A DNA stretch of 64,000 nt, taken from NCBI GenBank assembly GCA_963750495.1, contig CAVVQV010000004.1, forward strand, positions 744,001 through 808,000, given 5' to 3'. The notes beneath the pieces are model-generated. The model had not been told where the DNA came from. It ran no database searches and saw nothing but the letters and a program-made list of their open reading frames with translations. A program made the translations under genes and the position numbers. This stretch comes from JANLYC01 sp963750495 (lineage in GTDB: Bacteria > Actinomycetota > Actinomycetes > Propionibacteriales > Nocardioidaceae). This document shows, piece by piece, positions 17,369-24,644 of this stretch (its first letter is position 1; each line of letters opens with the position of its first letter).

Positions 17369-17451
17369 CTGGCCCTCCGCGTTTGCCTAGTTCACAAGCC
17401 AGCTGGCTTGTGAACTAGGCAAAGCTGCCTTGGCAACATCGCATTTGCCTC
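17369..17451 (+). repeat. 83-bp palindromic intergenic element, copy 1
   Basis: Contains a perfect 42-bp palindrome (17382-17423; half-site TTTGCCTAGTTCACAAGCC then AG) followed by GCCTTGG and TTTGCCTC. The same layout recurs at 18055-18137 (minus), 32963-33046 (plus) and 36829-36911 (minus). This copy lies between two divergent genes, unlike the others, which follow stop codons. A tract of U needed for a classical terminator is missing. Confidence 0.85.
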
Positions 17452-17525
17452 GGGGACTTCTCCCCCGCGGTCGTATGGCGGAAAAGCATCGACAGGGTGA
17501 GCGATAGAGGTCAGACTGCTACGCG

Positions 17526-18029
17526 ATGACCCGGACCGACGTACCCACAGCCTGGGACGAACGCACGACTCTCCTCGCCTTCTTCGACTACACGCGAGAC
17601 ACCGTGCGGGCCAAATGCGAGGAGCTGGCAGCGGCGCACGTCATCGCCGCCCCCTTGCCCACGTCTCCTCTCATGTCGATCGGCGGCGTGGTCAACCACA
17701 TCCGCTGGGTCGAGAGCTCCTGGATCGAGACCGACTTCATGGGGGGCCCCGGCGCGGGTCCGTGGACCGACGATGAGCCCGACAAGGAGTTCTCGATCGG
17801 TGCGGCCACGCCCATCGAGCAGACTCTCGCGGAGTACGACGAGCAACGCGCCAGGAGCGATGCGATCATCGCGAAGCATGACCTCGACGACCTGGCAGCC
17901 AGACAGTTGAACACGGGCGAGCGGCCAACCCTGCGATGGATCATCCTGCACCTCATCGAGGAGAACGCCCGGCACAACGGCCACCTCGACATCCTGCGCG
18001 AGCTGGCTGACGGCGTCACGGGCGACTGA
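17526..18029 (+). CDS. DinB family protein (DUF664)
   Basis: A 167-residue protein of the DinB/YfiT-like four-helix metalloenzyme fold. The N-terminal helix (ERTTLLAFFDYTRDTVRAKCEEL), the first histidine helix (SIGGVVNHIRWVESSWIETDF) and the last one (LRWIILHLIEENARHNGHLDILREL) give three His positions typical of the metal site. Members include mycothiol- or bacillithiol-dependent S-transferases and many uncharacterised proteins; mycothiol use would suit an actinobacterium but is not shown. It stands alone between two copies of the palindromic element. Confidence 0.9.
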   Translation: MTRTDVPTAWDERTTLLAFFDYTRDTVRAKCEELAAAHVIAAPLPTSPLMSIGGVVNHIRWVESSWIETDFMGGPGAGPWTDDEPDKEFSIGAATPIEQTLAEYDEQRARSDAIIAKHDLDDLAARQLNTGERPTLRWIILHLIEENARHNGHLDILRELADGVTGD

Positions 18030-18054
18030 GGGCGCGCCGAGCGCTGAGGCGACA

Positions 18055-18137
18055 GAGGCAAACCCGCGGTCCCCAAGGCAGATCTGCGTAGTGCACCAGC
18101 CAGGTGGATTGTGAACTAGGCAAACGCCGACGGCCAG
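18055..18137 (-). repeat. 83-bp palindromic intergenic element, copy 2 (decayed arm)
   Basis: Minus-strand copy beginning CTGGCC 4 nt after the stop of the sigma-factor gene. It has the same length as copies 1 and 4, but one arm of the palindrome carries about three mismatches (GCGTAGTGCACCAGCC on the plus strand), so the hairpin is weaker. The trailing GCCTTGGGG and TTTGCCTC parts are kept. Confidence 0.78.
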
Positions 18138-18141
18138 CGAG

Positions 18142-19146
18142 TCACCCTCGGGTGGGGAGGGTCTCGGGGAGGCCGAAGGCGGCGCATAGGCGGGCGTCGA
18201 ACGTCGTGATCTCCCGGATCTTCCCGTCGGCCACGCGCAGCACGTCGAGCTTGAACGCGCGGAACTCCGCGTCGCCCGGACGACGTAGATAGCTCAGCGC
18301 GGCCGGCTGACGGTTCGCCCACGCCGGGACCAGCCGCCACTCCCCCATCCCGTCCGCACCGAAGGCCGTCTCCAGGAGACCACCCATCGCCGCGACACCG
18401 TCGTAGACCATCGGCATCGGCGGCATCGTCACGCGGATGTCCTCGTGCATGAGCGCGATCGAGGCGGCGAAGTCACCGCGCTGGTGTGCGTCGACGAAAC
18501 CCTCGAGCAAGCGCTTCTCGTCCGTGGTGGGCTCCCACGCGCTCCCAGCACTGTCTCTTTCGAGCGGGTTCTGCCGCAGCGTCGCGCGGGCCCGTTGCAG
18601 CGCACTGTTGGCCGCGGCCACCGACATGTCCAACAGCTCTGCCGTCTCCGCCGCCGACCAACCCAGCACGTCCCGCAGGACAAGCGCGGCCCGCTGCCTC
18701 GCCGGCAGGAGCTGGATCAGCGCCACGTAGCCGAGCTCGATCGTCTCCCGGGACAGGGCGGCCGCCTCGGGCTCGTTGTCGGTGACCAGCTCGTCCAGCA
18801 ACCGGTCGGGGTAGGGCTGCAGCCACGGCACCTCGGCAAAGGAGTCGAAGGACGTCACGCGTCGGCTCGACGATCCGCGCAGCGCGTCGAGGCAGGCGTT
18901 GGTCGCGATCCGGTACAGCCAGGCCCGGAAGTTGCCCCTGGCCCCGGACGCGGTGCCCCGGTCGAACGACCCCCTCGATCGCCAGGCACGCAGCAGCGTC
19001 TCCTGGACCAGGTCCTCGGCCTCTTCGAAGTTGCCCACCATCCGGTAGCAGTGCACGTGCAGCTCCCGCCGGTGCCGATCCGCGGCGTCGGTGAACGTCC
19101 GCTCGTCATCGAACGCCATGGCTTCCACGTCGCGATTCTCGTTCAT
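18142..19146 (-). CDS. ECF sigma factor with C-terminal SnoaL-like domain (SigG/SigJ-like)
   Basis: A 334-residue RNA polymerase sigma factor. Region 2 is at residues ~10-80 (HVHCYRMVGNFEEAEDLVQETLLRAWRSR), region 4 at ~135-185 (LPARQRAALVLRDVLGWSAAETAELLDMSVAAANSALQRARATL), and the last ~120 residues form a SnoaL/NTF2-like domain (LLEGFVDAHQRGDFAASIALMHEDIRVTMPP). This layout is known for ECF groups without an anti-sigma gene, where the extra domain controls activity. I chose ATG 19146 rather than 19185 because conserved residues begin soon after. The target promoters cannot be told from the window. Confidence 0.88.
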   Translation of the reverse strand: MNENRDVEAMAFDDERTFTDAADRHRRELHVHCYRMVGNFEEAEDLVQETLLRAWRSRGSFDRGTASGARGNFRAWLYRIATNACLDALRGSSSRRVTSFDSFAEVPWLQPYPDRLLDELVTDNEPEAAALSRETIELGYVALIQLLPARQRAALVLRDVLGWSAAETAELLDMSVAAANSALQRARATLRQNPLERDSAGSAWEPTTDEKRLLEGFVDAHQRGDFAASIALMHEDIRVTMPPMPMVYDGVAAMGGLLETAFGADGMGEWRLVPAWANRQPAALSYLRRPGDAEFRAFKLDVLRVADGKIREITTFDARLCAAFGLPETLPTRG

Positions 19147-19290
19147 CGCGCGATACCCCGAGCCTCGCCCCGTCGATCGGGTCACGGCCGGGCCCCCTGC
19201 GCTGGTGTTGTCGTCATGCTCGTATGACGACGGCCGGCCGCCGGACTCATCGGCATACCGACGAGTCGCAGCACCACGGTTCGTCGAGCG

Positions 19291-20541
19291 TCAGGACCGG
19301 GTCTGGCCGTCGCCGGTGACGATGTACTTCGTCGACGTCATCTCCTGCAGGCCCATCGGCCCGCGCGCGTGCAGCTTCTGTGTCGAGATGCCGATCTCGG
19401 CGCCGAAGCCGAACTCGGCACCATCGGTGAACCGCGTCGATGCGTTCACCACCACGGCGGCCGCATCGACAGCTGCCGTGAAGCGCCGGGCGGCCTGCTG
19501 CGAACGTGTGACGATCGCCTCGGTGTGGCCGGTCCCGTAACGCCGGATGTGCGCGACGGCCTCATCGAGCGATCCGACCACCGCCGCCGACATGTCGAGC
19601 GACAGGTACTCGGCCCCGAAGTCCTCCTCCGTCGCAGGTACGACGTCGGGGCTGGCGCGCCGTACCCCCTCGTCCCCGTGGACCGTGACACCTTCGCCGG
19701 TCAGCGCCTTGACGATGCGCGGTACGAACTCGTCGGCCACCGCAGCATGAACGAGCAGCGACTCGGCGGCGTTGCAGACGCTCGGGCGATGGACCTTGGC
19801 GTTGACGACGATGCGTTCGGCCATGTCGAGATCGGCGTCGGCGTCGACGTACACATGGCAGTTGCCGACCCCGGTCTCGATGACGGGGACTGTCGACCCC
19901 GTCACCACTCGCTCGATCAGCCCAGCGCCGCCCCGCGGGATGATCACGTCGACGAGGCCACGGGCCTGCATCAGATGCCCGACGTCATCTCGATCACCCG
20001 TCACCAGCTGGATCGCGTCAGCCGGCAGACCGGACTCCTCGACGGTCGCACGCAAGGCGGCGACGATGGCGACATTGGAAGCCCGCGCCGATGACGAGCC
20101 GCGGAGCAGGACGGCGTTGCCGCTCTTGAGGCAGATCCCGGCAGCATCGGCGGTGACGTTGGGACGGCCCTCATAGATCATGGCGACGACCCCGAAAGGC
20201 ACCCTGAGCTGGCGCAGTTCGAGCCCGTTCGCGAGCGTCGAGCCGCGGACGACCTCGCCCACCGGGTCGGCAAGCACCGCAAGGTCGCGCAGCCCGGTCG
20301 CCATCCCCGTGAGCCGGGTCGGTGTGAGGCGGAGCCGGTCGATCATCGCCTCGGGTGTACCGGCCGACGTCTGCGCGGCCACGTCCTCCTCGTTGGCGGC
20401 CAGGATCTCGTCGACGCGAGCGTCGAGGCCGGCCGCCATCGCATGCAAGGCGGCGTCCTTGGTGGCTCTGGTCACCGTCGCAAGGGTCAGCGACGCCTCG
20501 CGCGCTCGCTCGGCAGCACCGTGGACGTCGGCTTGGCTCAT
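19291..20541 (-). CDS. proA: Glutamate-5-semialdehyde dehydrogenase (gamma-glutamyl phosphate reductase)
   Basis: A 416-residue aldehyde-dehydrogenase-fold enzyme that reduces gamma-glutamyl phosphate with NADPH, the second step of proline synthesis. The family pattern is complete: GVVAMIYEGRPNVTADAAGICLKSGNAVLLRGSSSA, and the catalytic cysteine in KVHRPSVCNAAESLLVH. TACCCT ends 6 nt before the ATG, a leaderless-type promoter, so proA can be transcribed on its own although proB lies upstream on the same strand, with one gene and a repeat array between them. Confidence 0.97.
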   Translation of the reverse strand: MSQADVHGAAERAREASLTLATVTRATKDAALHAMAAGLDARVDEILAANEEDVAAQTSAGTPEAMIDRLRLTPTRLTGMATGLRDLAVLADPVGEVVRGSTLANGLELRQLRVPFGVVAMIYEGRPNVTADAAGICLKSGNAVLLRGSSSARASNVAIVAALRATVEESGLPADAIQLVTGDRDDVGHLMQARGLVDVIIPRGGAGLIERVVTGSTVPVIETGVGNCHVYVDADADLDMAERIVVNAKVHRPSVCNAAESLLVHAAVADEFVPRIVKALTGEGVTVHGDEGVRRASPDVVPATEEDFGAEYLSLDMSAAVVGSLDEAVAHIRRYGTGHTEAIVTRSQQAARRFTAAVDAAAVVVNASTRFTDGAEFGFGAEIGISTQKLHARGPMGLQEMTSTKYIVTGDGQTRS

Positions 20542-20622
20542 GACTTCAGGGTACGGCGCTCGGTCTGGCGCACGAGAGACGTCTCAGCAACCACGGGGGC
20601 TCGTTGAGGCGCCATACCTGCC

Positions 20623-20696
20623 GGTTCAACGAGCCACAACTCACGGTTCAAGGAGCCACAACTCACGGTTCAAGGAGCCACAACTCACGGTTCAAC
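20623..20696 (-). repeat. 22-bp tandem repeat array A1 (3.4 units)
   Basis: Three full 22-bp units (20623, 20645, 20667) and a partial fourth. On the minus strand each reads TTGAACCGTGAGTTGTGG followed by CTCC or CTCG. The array starts inside the 3' end of the upstream gene: the TGA stop of the 20692-21042 gene is part of a unit. A 10-bp inverted repeat (GGCTCGTTGA at 20598, TCAACGAGCC at 20626) adds a possible hairpin at the far end. The same unit is found at 42990 and 43566. Confidence 0.9.
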
Positions 20697-21042
20697 GGGT
20701 GAAGCGGCGGGGGCTGGCATCGGCGGTGGCGAGCGGGGTGACCACGTTGCGGGTCTGGTAGGTCTCCTGCTCGACGACCTCCAGCCCCACGACCTTCCAC
20801 GGCGGCAGGGCGGCGGACTCCCGGTGCTCGTTCCACAGGCGCAACGCGAGCGACGCGGCGTCCACCATCTCCTCGCCCTCCTCCCAGTAGCTGAGCTCCG
20901 CGCGGTCGGTGTCGTAGCGCAGTGAGGACAGGAAAGGACGCTCCTGGACCAGCCGCGTCAGCGCGTCATGGGTCTCAGAGAGCGGGTAGGGCTCGCCGGC
21001 AACGGTCACAGTGACGTGCCACAGGCGAATGGGGAGGGTCAC
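20692..21042 (-). CDS. Conserved hypothetical protein between proB and proA
   Basis: A 116-residue soluble protein, MTLPIRLWHVTVTVAGEPYP at the N-terminus, with a mixed alpha/beta pattern (LSETHDALTRLVQERPFLSSLRYDTDRAELSYWEEGEEMVDAASLALRLW) and ending in a basic tail, SPRRFTR. I do not recognise a domain. It is on the same strand as proB and proA and 106 nt after proB. The stop codon lies inside the first unit of the 22-bp repeat array, which may mean the C-terminal tail was altered by the array. Confidence 0.75.
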   Translation of the reverse strand: MTLPIRLWHVTVTVAGEPYPLSETHDALTRLVQERPFLSSLRYDTDRAELSYWEEGEEMVDAASLALRLWNEHRESAALPPWKVVGLEVVEQETYQTRNVVTPLATADASPRRFTR

Positions 21043-21148
21043 GAAGACTCCTGGCCGGAGGGGGTCGGGTGCCCGTCAAGTCTGCCGTTCCGCGGGGCTC
21101 AGTGCACCCGAATTGGCCAACTCGGTGTGCTGAAAGCGACTCGGCGCG

Positions 21149-22270
21149 TCAGGAACGCCGTACGAGGACCAGGTCGTCGCGATGCACGAGTTCACGCTCG
21201 TAGGACTCGCCCAGCGAGGCAGCAAGCTCCGACGTCGTACGCCCCAAAAGTACCGGAATCTCCCCCGAGTCATAGTTCACGAGGCCGCGGGCCACGGCGA
21301 GGCCCGACTCGTCGACCAGGTCGACCGGGTCACCGGCGACGAACGTCCCGCGCACGCCGACGACTCCGGCCGGCAGCAGCGAGGTTCCCCGCGTGGTCAC
21401 AGCACGGACCGCACCGGCGTCGAGGACGAGCTCACCGTTGGCCTCGGTGGCGTGCGCGAGCCACAGCTGTCGGGTGGAGCGCTTCTTGCCGGTCGGCGCG
21501 AACCAGGTGCCTGCGGCGCCCTCGAGCACGAGTGCCACGTCCTCGGCATGTCCGACCACGGCTGGTATGCCGGCACCGGTGGCGATTCGGGCGGCTTCGA
21601 GCTTCGTCGCCATCCCGCCGGTCCCGAAGGCGCCCACCGCCGCCACGTCGACGTGGGCCAGGTCGTCCTCGGCTCGGACGACGTCAATGCGCCTCGCCTC
21701 CGGATGCGCCGGGTGACGGTCATAGACCGCGTCGACGTCCGACAGCAGCACGAGCGCGTCCGCATGGACCAGGTGTGACGCGAGCGCCGCCAGCCGGTCG
21801 TTGTCGCCGAACCGGATCTCGGAGGTCGCGACCGTGTCGTTCTCGTTGACGATGGGCAGCACGCCGAGCTCGAGCAGCTTGGCGAAGGTGCGATAGGCGT
21901 TGCGGTAGTGCGCTCGGCGGGTCACGTCGTCGACCGTCAGCAGCACCTGTCCCACCCGGATGCCGTGGTCCTCGAACGCTGCCGTGTAGCGGTGCATGAG
22001 CAGGCCCTGCCCCACGCTGGCCGCAGCCTGCTGGCGGGCCAGGTCACGCGGCCGGGTGCGCAGGCCGAGGGGGGCAAGGCCGGCCGCGATCGCTCCCGAC
22101 GAGACCAGCACGATCTCGAGACCGGCCAGGCGTCGTACGGCCAAGGCGTCGACCAGCGACCGCAGCTGCGCGTCGTCGATGCCGCCGGCAGCCGTGGTGA
22201 GTGAGGACGAGCCGACCTTGACGACCACGCGACGCGCACCGGCCATCGCCTCGACGCCGTACGACGACAC
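21149..22270 (-). CDS. proB: Glutamate 5-kinase
   Basis: A 373-residue enzyme that phosphorylates the gamma-carboxyl of glutamate as the committed step to proline. The amino-acid-kinase domain begins RRVVVKVGSSSLTT and includes SSGAIAAGLAPLG, VNENDTVATSEIRFGDNDRLAALAS and GTGGMATKLEAARIA. A C-terminal PUA domain starts near residue 280 (GELVLDAGAVRAVTTRGTSLLPAGVVGVRG), as in the long proline-inhibited form. It begins 2 nt after the obg stop and is in the same operon. Confidence 0.97.
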   Translation of the reverse strand: MSSYGVEAMAGARRVVVKVGSSSLTTAAGGIDDAQLRSLVDALAVRRLAGLEIVLVSSGAIAAGLAPLGLRTRPRDLARQQAAASVGQGLLMHRYTAAFEDHGIRVGQVLLTVDDVTRRAHYRNAYRTFAKLLELGVLPIVNENDTVATSEIRFGDNDRLAALASHLVHADALVLLSDVDAVYDRHPAHPEARRIDVVRAEDDLAHVDVAAVGAFGTGGMATKLEAARIATGAGIPAVVGHAEDVALVLEGAAGTWFAPTGKKRSTRQLWLAHATEANGELVLDAGAVRAVTTRGTSLLPAGVVGVRGTFVAGDPVDLVDESGLAVARGLVNYDSGEIPVLLGRTTSELAASLGESYERELVHRDDLVLVRRS

Positions 22271-22272
22271 GG

Positions 22273-23634
22273 TCAGCGCCCTTCGAGCCGCAGGTCCTGA
22301 CCGCGTCGGCCCAATAGCGTCTCGGCGCCGGCCTGGACCTGGGGGTCGAACTCGAACACGACCGCGTTGTCGTCGTCGCCGATCACGACGTCGTCGCCGA
22401 CCTGGGCGCCGAGCGTGAGCAGCTTCTCTTCGACACCGAGCCGGTTGAGGCGGTCGGCGAGATAGCCGACCGCTTCGTCGTTACCGAAGTCGGTCTGCTT
22501 GATCCAGCGCTGCGGCTTCTCACCGCGCACATGCCAGGCACCGTCGACCTGGCGGATCGTGAACTCGTCGTCGGCGTCACCAGCGGGCCGCAGCACGATG
22601 CGCTTGGGCGCGATGTCGCCGGGGACGGTCCGGGAGGACGCCACGAGCTCACCCATCGCGTACGTCAGCTCGCGCAGCCCTTCGTGCGATGCGGCGGAGA
22701 TCTCGAAGACGTCGAGACCGCGCTTCTCGAGCTCAGGGCGGACCATGTCCGCGAGCTCCCGTGCATCGGGGACGTCGATCTTGTTGAGGGCGACCAGGCG
22801 TGGTCGGTCCTCGAGACCGCCGTACGCCGCCAGCTCGGCCTCCATCACGTCGAGGTCGCTCAGCGGGTCGCGCCCGGGCTCGAGGGTGGCGCAGTCGATC
22901 ACGTGCAGGAGTGCGGCGCAGCGCTCGATGTGGCGCAGGAAGTCGTGCCCGAGCCCGCGTCCCTCACTGGCGCCCTCGATGAGGCCCGGCACGTCGGCGA
23001 CGGTGTAGGTGACCTCACCAGCGGTGACGACTCCGAGGTTGGGCACGAGGGTCGTGAAGGGGTAGTCGGCGATCTTGGGCCGGGCCCGGGAGACCGACGC
23101 GATGAGGCTCGACTTCCCCGCGGACGGGTAGCCGACGAGTCCGATGTCGGCGACGACCTTGAGCTCGAGGACGACGGTGCGCGACTCGCCCACCTCGCCG
23201 AGCAGAGCGAAGCCGGGTGCCTTGCGCGACTTGCTGGCCAGAGCGGCGTTGCCGAGGCCGCCGCGTCCACCTGCGGCGATGACCAGCTCGGTGCCGGCCC
23301 CGACCAGGTCGGCCAACACTGCCCCGGACTGAGTCGAGACGATCGTTCCGTCAGGCACGGGCAGCACGAGCGAGGATCCGTTGCCACCGGCGCGGTTGTC
23401 GCCCATCCCCTGCTTGCCGTTGGTGCCGGCGCGATGAGCCTCGTGGTAGTAGTCGACCAGCGTGGTGACGTCGGGGTCGACGCGCAGGATCACGTCACCG
23501 CCATGTCCGCCGTTGCCGCCATCTGGACCGCCGAGCGGCTTGAACTTCTCCCGGTGTACCGACGCGACGCCGTTGCCACCCTTGCCGCCCGAGACGTGCA
23601 GGACGACCCGGTCGACGAACGTAGGGATGGCCAC
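22273..23634 (-). CDS. obgE: Obg/CgtA GTPase
   Basis: A 453-residue essential GTPase involved in late 50S assembly and stress response. The glycine-rich Obg fold is at residues 1-158 (VLHVSGGKGGNGVASVHREKF, GGPDGGNGGHGGDV), and the G domain at ~159-330 with G1 GYPSAGKSSLI, G3 DVPGL and G4 NKID. A C-terminal OCT domain at ~350-430 marks the form typical of Actinobacteria and Firmicutes. The GTG start has AGGAGG 6 nt upstream. It follows rpmA on the same strand and leads into proB. Confidence 0.97.
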   Translation of the reverse strand: MAIPTFVDRVVLHVSGGKGGNGVASVHREKFKPLGGPDGGNGGHGGDVILRVDPDVTTLVDYYHEAHRAGTNGKQGMGDNRAGGNGSSLVLPVPDGTIVSTQSGAVLADLVGAGTELVIAAGGRGGLGNAALASKSRKAPGFALLGEVGESRTVVLELKVVADIGLVGYPSAGKSSLIASVSRARPKIADYPFTTLVPNLGVVTAGEVTYTVADVPGLIEGASEGRGLGHDFLRHIERCAALLHVIDCATLEPGRDPLSDLDVMEAELAAYGGLEDRPRLVALNKIDVPDARELADMVRPELEKRGLDVFEISAASHEGLRELTYAMGELVASSRTVPGDIAPKRIVLRPAGDADDEFTIRQVDGAWHVRGEKPQRWIKQTDFGNDEAVGYLADRLNRLGVEEKLLTLGAQVGDDVVIGDDDNAVVFEFDPQVQAGAETLLGRRGQDLRLEGR

Positions 23635-23805
23635 GACCTGCCTCCTCTGGTCTCGGTCTCGGTCCCGCTCCGCGAACTCCAGGAAAGCTCAGGTCGACAC
23701 GCGGTCGGACCCTGTACCTTCCCGCACTTCGCTGGGAAACGGCTGGGAAATGCGACGAGGGGCGTCCGCTCCCGCGGCACGCCCCTCATACGTCGTACGG
23801 GCGGG

Positions 23806-24063
23806 TCAGTCCGCCGCTGGAACGATGTTGACGACCCGACGACCACGCCGCGTGCCGAACTCGACGTTGCCACCGATGAGCGCGAACAACGTGTCGTCAC
23901 CGCCGCGACCGACGCCGGTGCCGGGGTGGAAGTGCGTGCCGCGCTGGCGGACGATGATCTCGCCCGCATTGACGAGCTGGCCGCCGTACCGCTTGACGCC
24001 GAGGCGCTGGGAGTTGCTGTCGCGGCCGTTCTTGGTGGAGGCCGCGCCCTTCTTGTGTGCCAT
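23806..24063 (-). CDS. rpmA: 50S ribosomal protein bL27
   Basis: An 85-residue ribosomal protein whose N-terminus reaches the peptidyl transferase centre. The start MAHKKGAASTKNGRDSNSQRLGVK and the centre GTHFHPGTGVGRGGDDTLFAL are textbook bL27. It begins 18 nt after rplU in the conserved rplU-rpmA-obg order. A gap of 171 nt separates it from obg. Confidence 0.98.
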   Translation of the reverse strand: MAHKKGAASTKNGRDSNSQRLGVKRYGGQLVNAGEIIVRQRGTHFHPGTGVGRGGDDTLFALIGGNVEFGTRRGRRVVNIVPAAD

Positions 24064-24081
24064 GACTGAACCTCGCCTCGG

Positions 24082-24417
24082 TTACTTGGAAGACTTCGTG
24101 GAGCCGGACGCAGTGTTGATGGCGGTGACCTTCACCTGCGTGTAGTGCTGACGGTGACCCTGGCGCTTGCGGTAGCCGGTCTTGTTCTTGTACTTGAGGA
24201 TGTGGATCTTCGGGCCTTTGGTGGCCCCGAGAACCTCAGCCGTCACATCGACCTTCGAGAGCGCGTCGGCGTCGGACGTCACCGTCTCACCGTCGACGAC
24301 CAGCACGGCCGGCAGCGACAAGCTCTCACCGGGCGCCGTCGCTACCTTGTCGATCTCGATGACGTCGCCGACAGCGACCTTCTGCTGCTGGCCGCCACTG
24401 CGCACGATCGCGTACAC
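24082..24417 (-). CDS. rplU: 50S ribosomal protein bL21
   Basis: A 111-residue bL21 protein. The start MYAIVRSGGQQQKVAVGDVIEIDK and the end KIHILKYKNKTGYRKRQGHRQHYTQVKVTAI match the family over its full length. It uses GTG as start. The 227 nt between the rne stop and this start form an untranslated interval; TTGACC at about 24593 on the minus strand may be a -35 box, but no convincing leader structure was identified. Confidence 0.98.
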   Translation of the reverse strand: MYAIVRSGGQQQKVAVGDVIEIDKVATAPGESLSLPAVLVVDGETVTSDADALSKVDVTAEVLGATKGPKIHILKYKNKTGYRKRQGHRQHYTQVKVTAINTASGSTKSSK

Positions 24418-24644
24418 GCCTGGACTCGCTCTCTTCGGTAGGACGTCGAACTTCGTTGGAACCTGAAAAACTCTGTGTGGGTCGGCACCGGCCGCACTTT
24501 CGGGGTGCTACCCGAGAGGTACGACGGGCCGGTCCCTGCGCCCGAGGGCACGAGGCGTCTGGATGGACGGGCATGCCATGGCACACCGAGGGTCAAGTCT
24601 ACGGATCGGACCCCACTGCGGTCAAAACGGTGGCCAGCGGCCGG

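Noticed and set aside
17369..17451. 83-bp palindromes as plain intrinsic terminators
   Set aside because: No U tract follows, the palindrome is far longer than needed, and copy 1 is between divergent genes. A 3'-end role for the other copies stays possible.
20623..20696. 22-bp arrays as a CRISPR array
   Set aside because: Units are directly adjacent with no spacers, and no cas genes are near.
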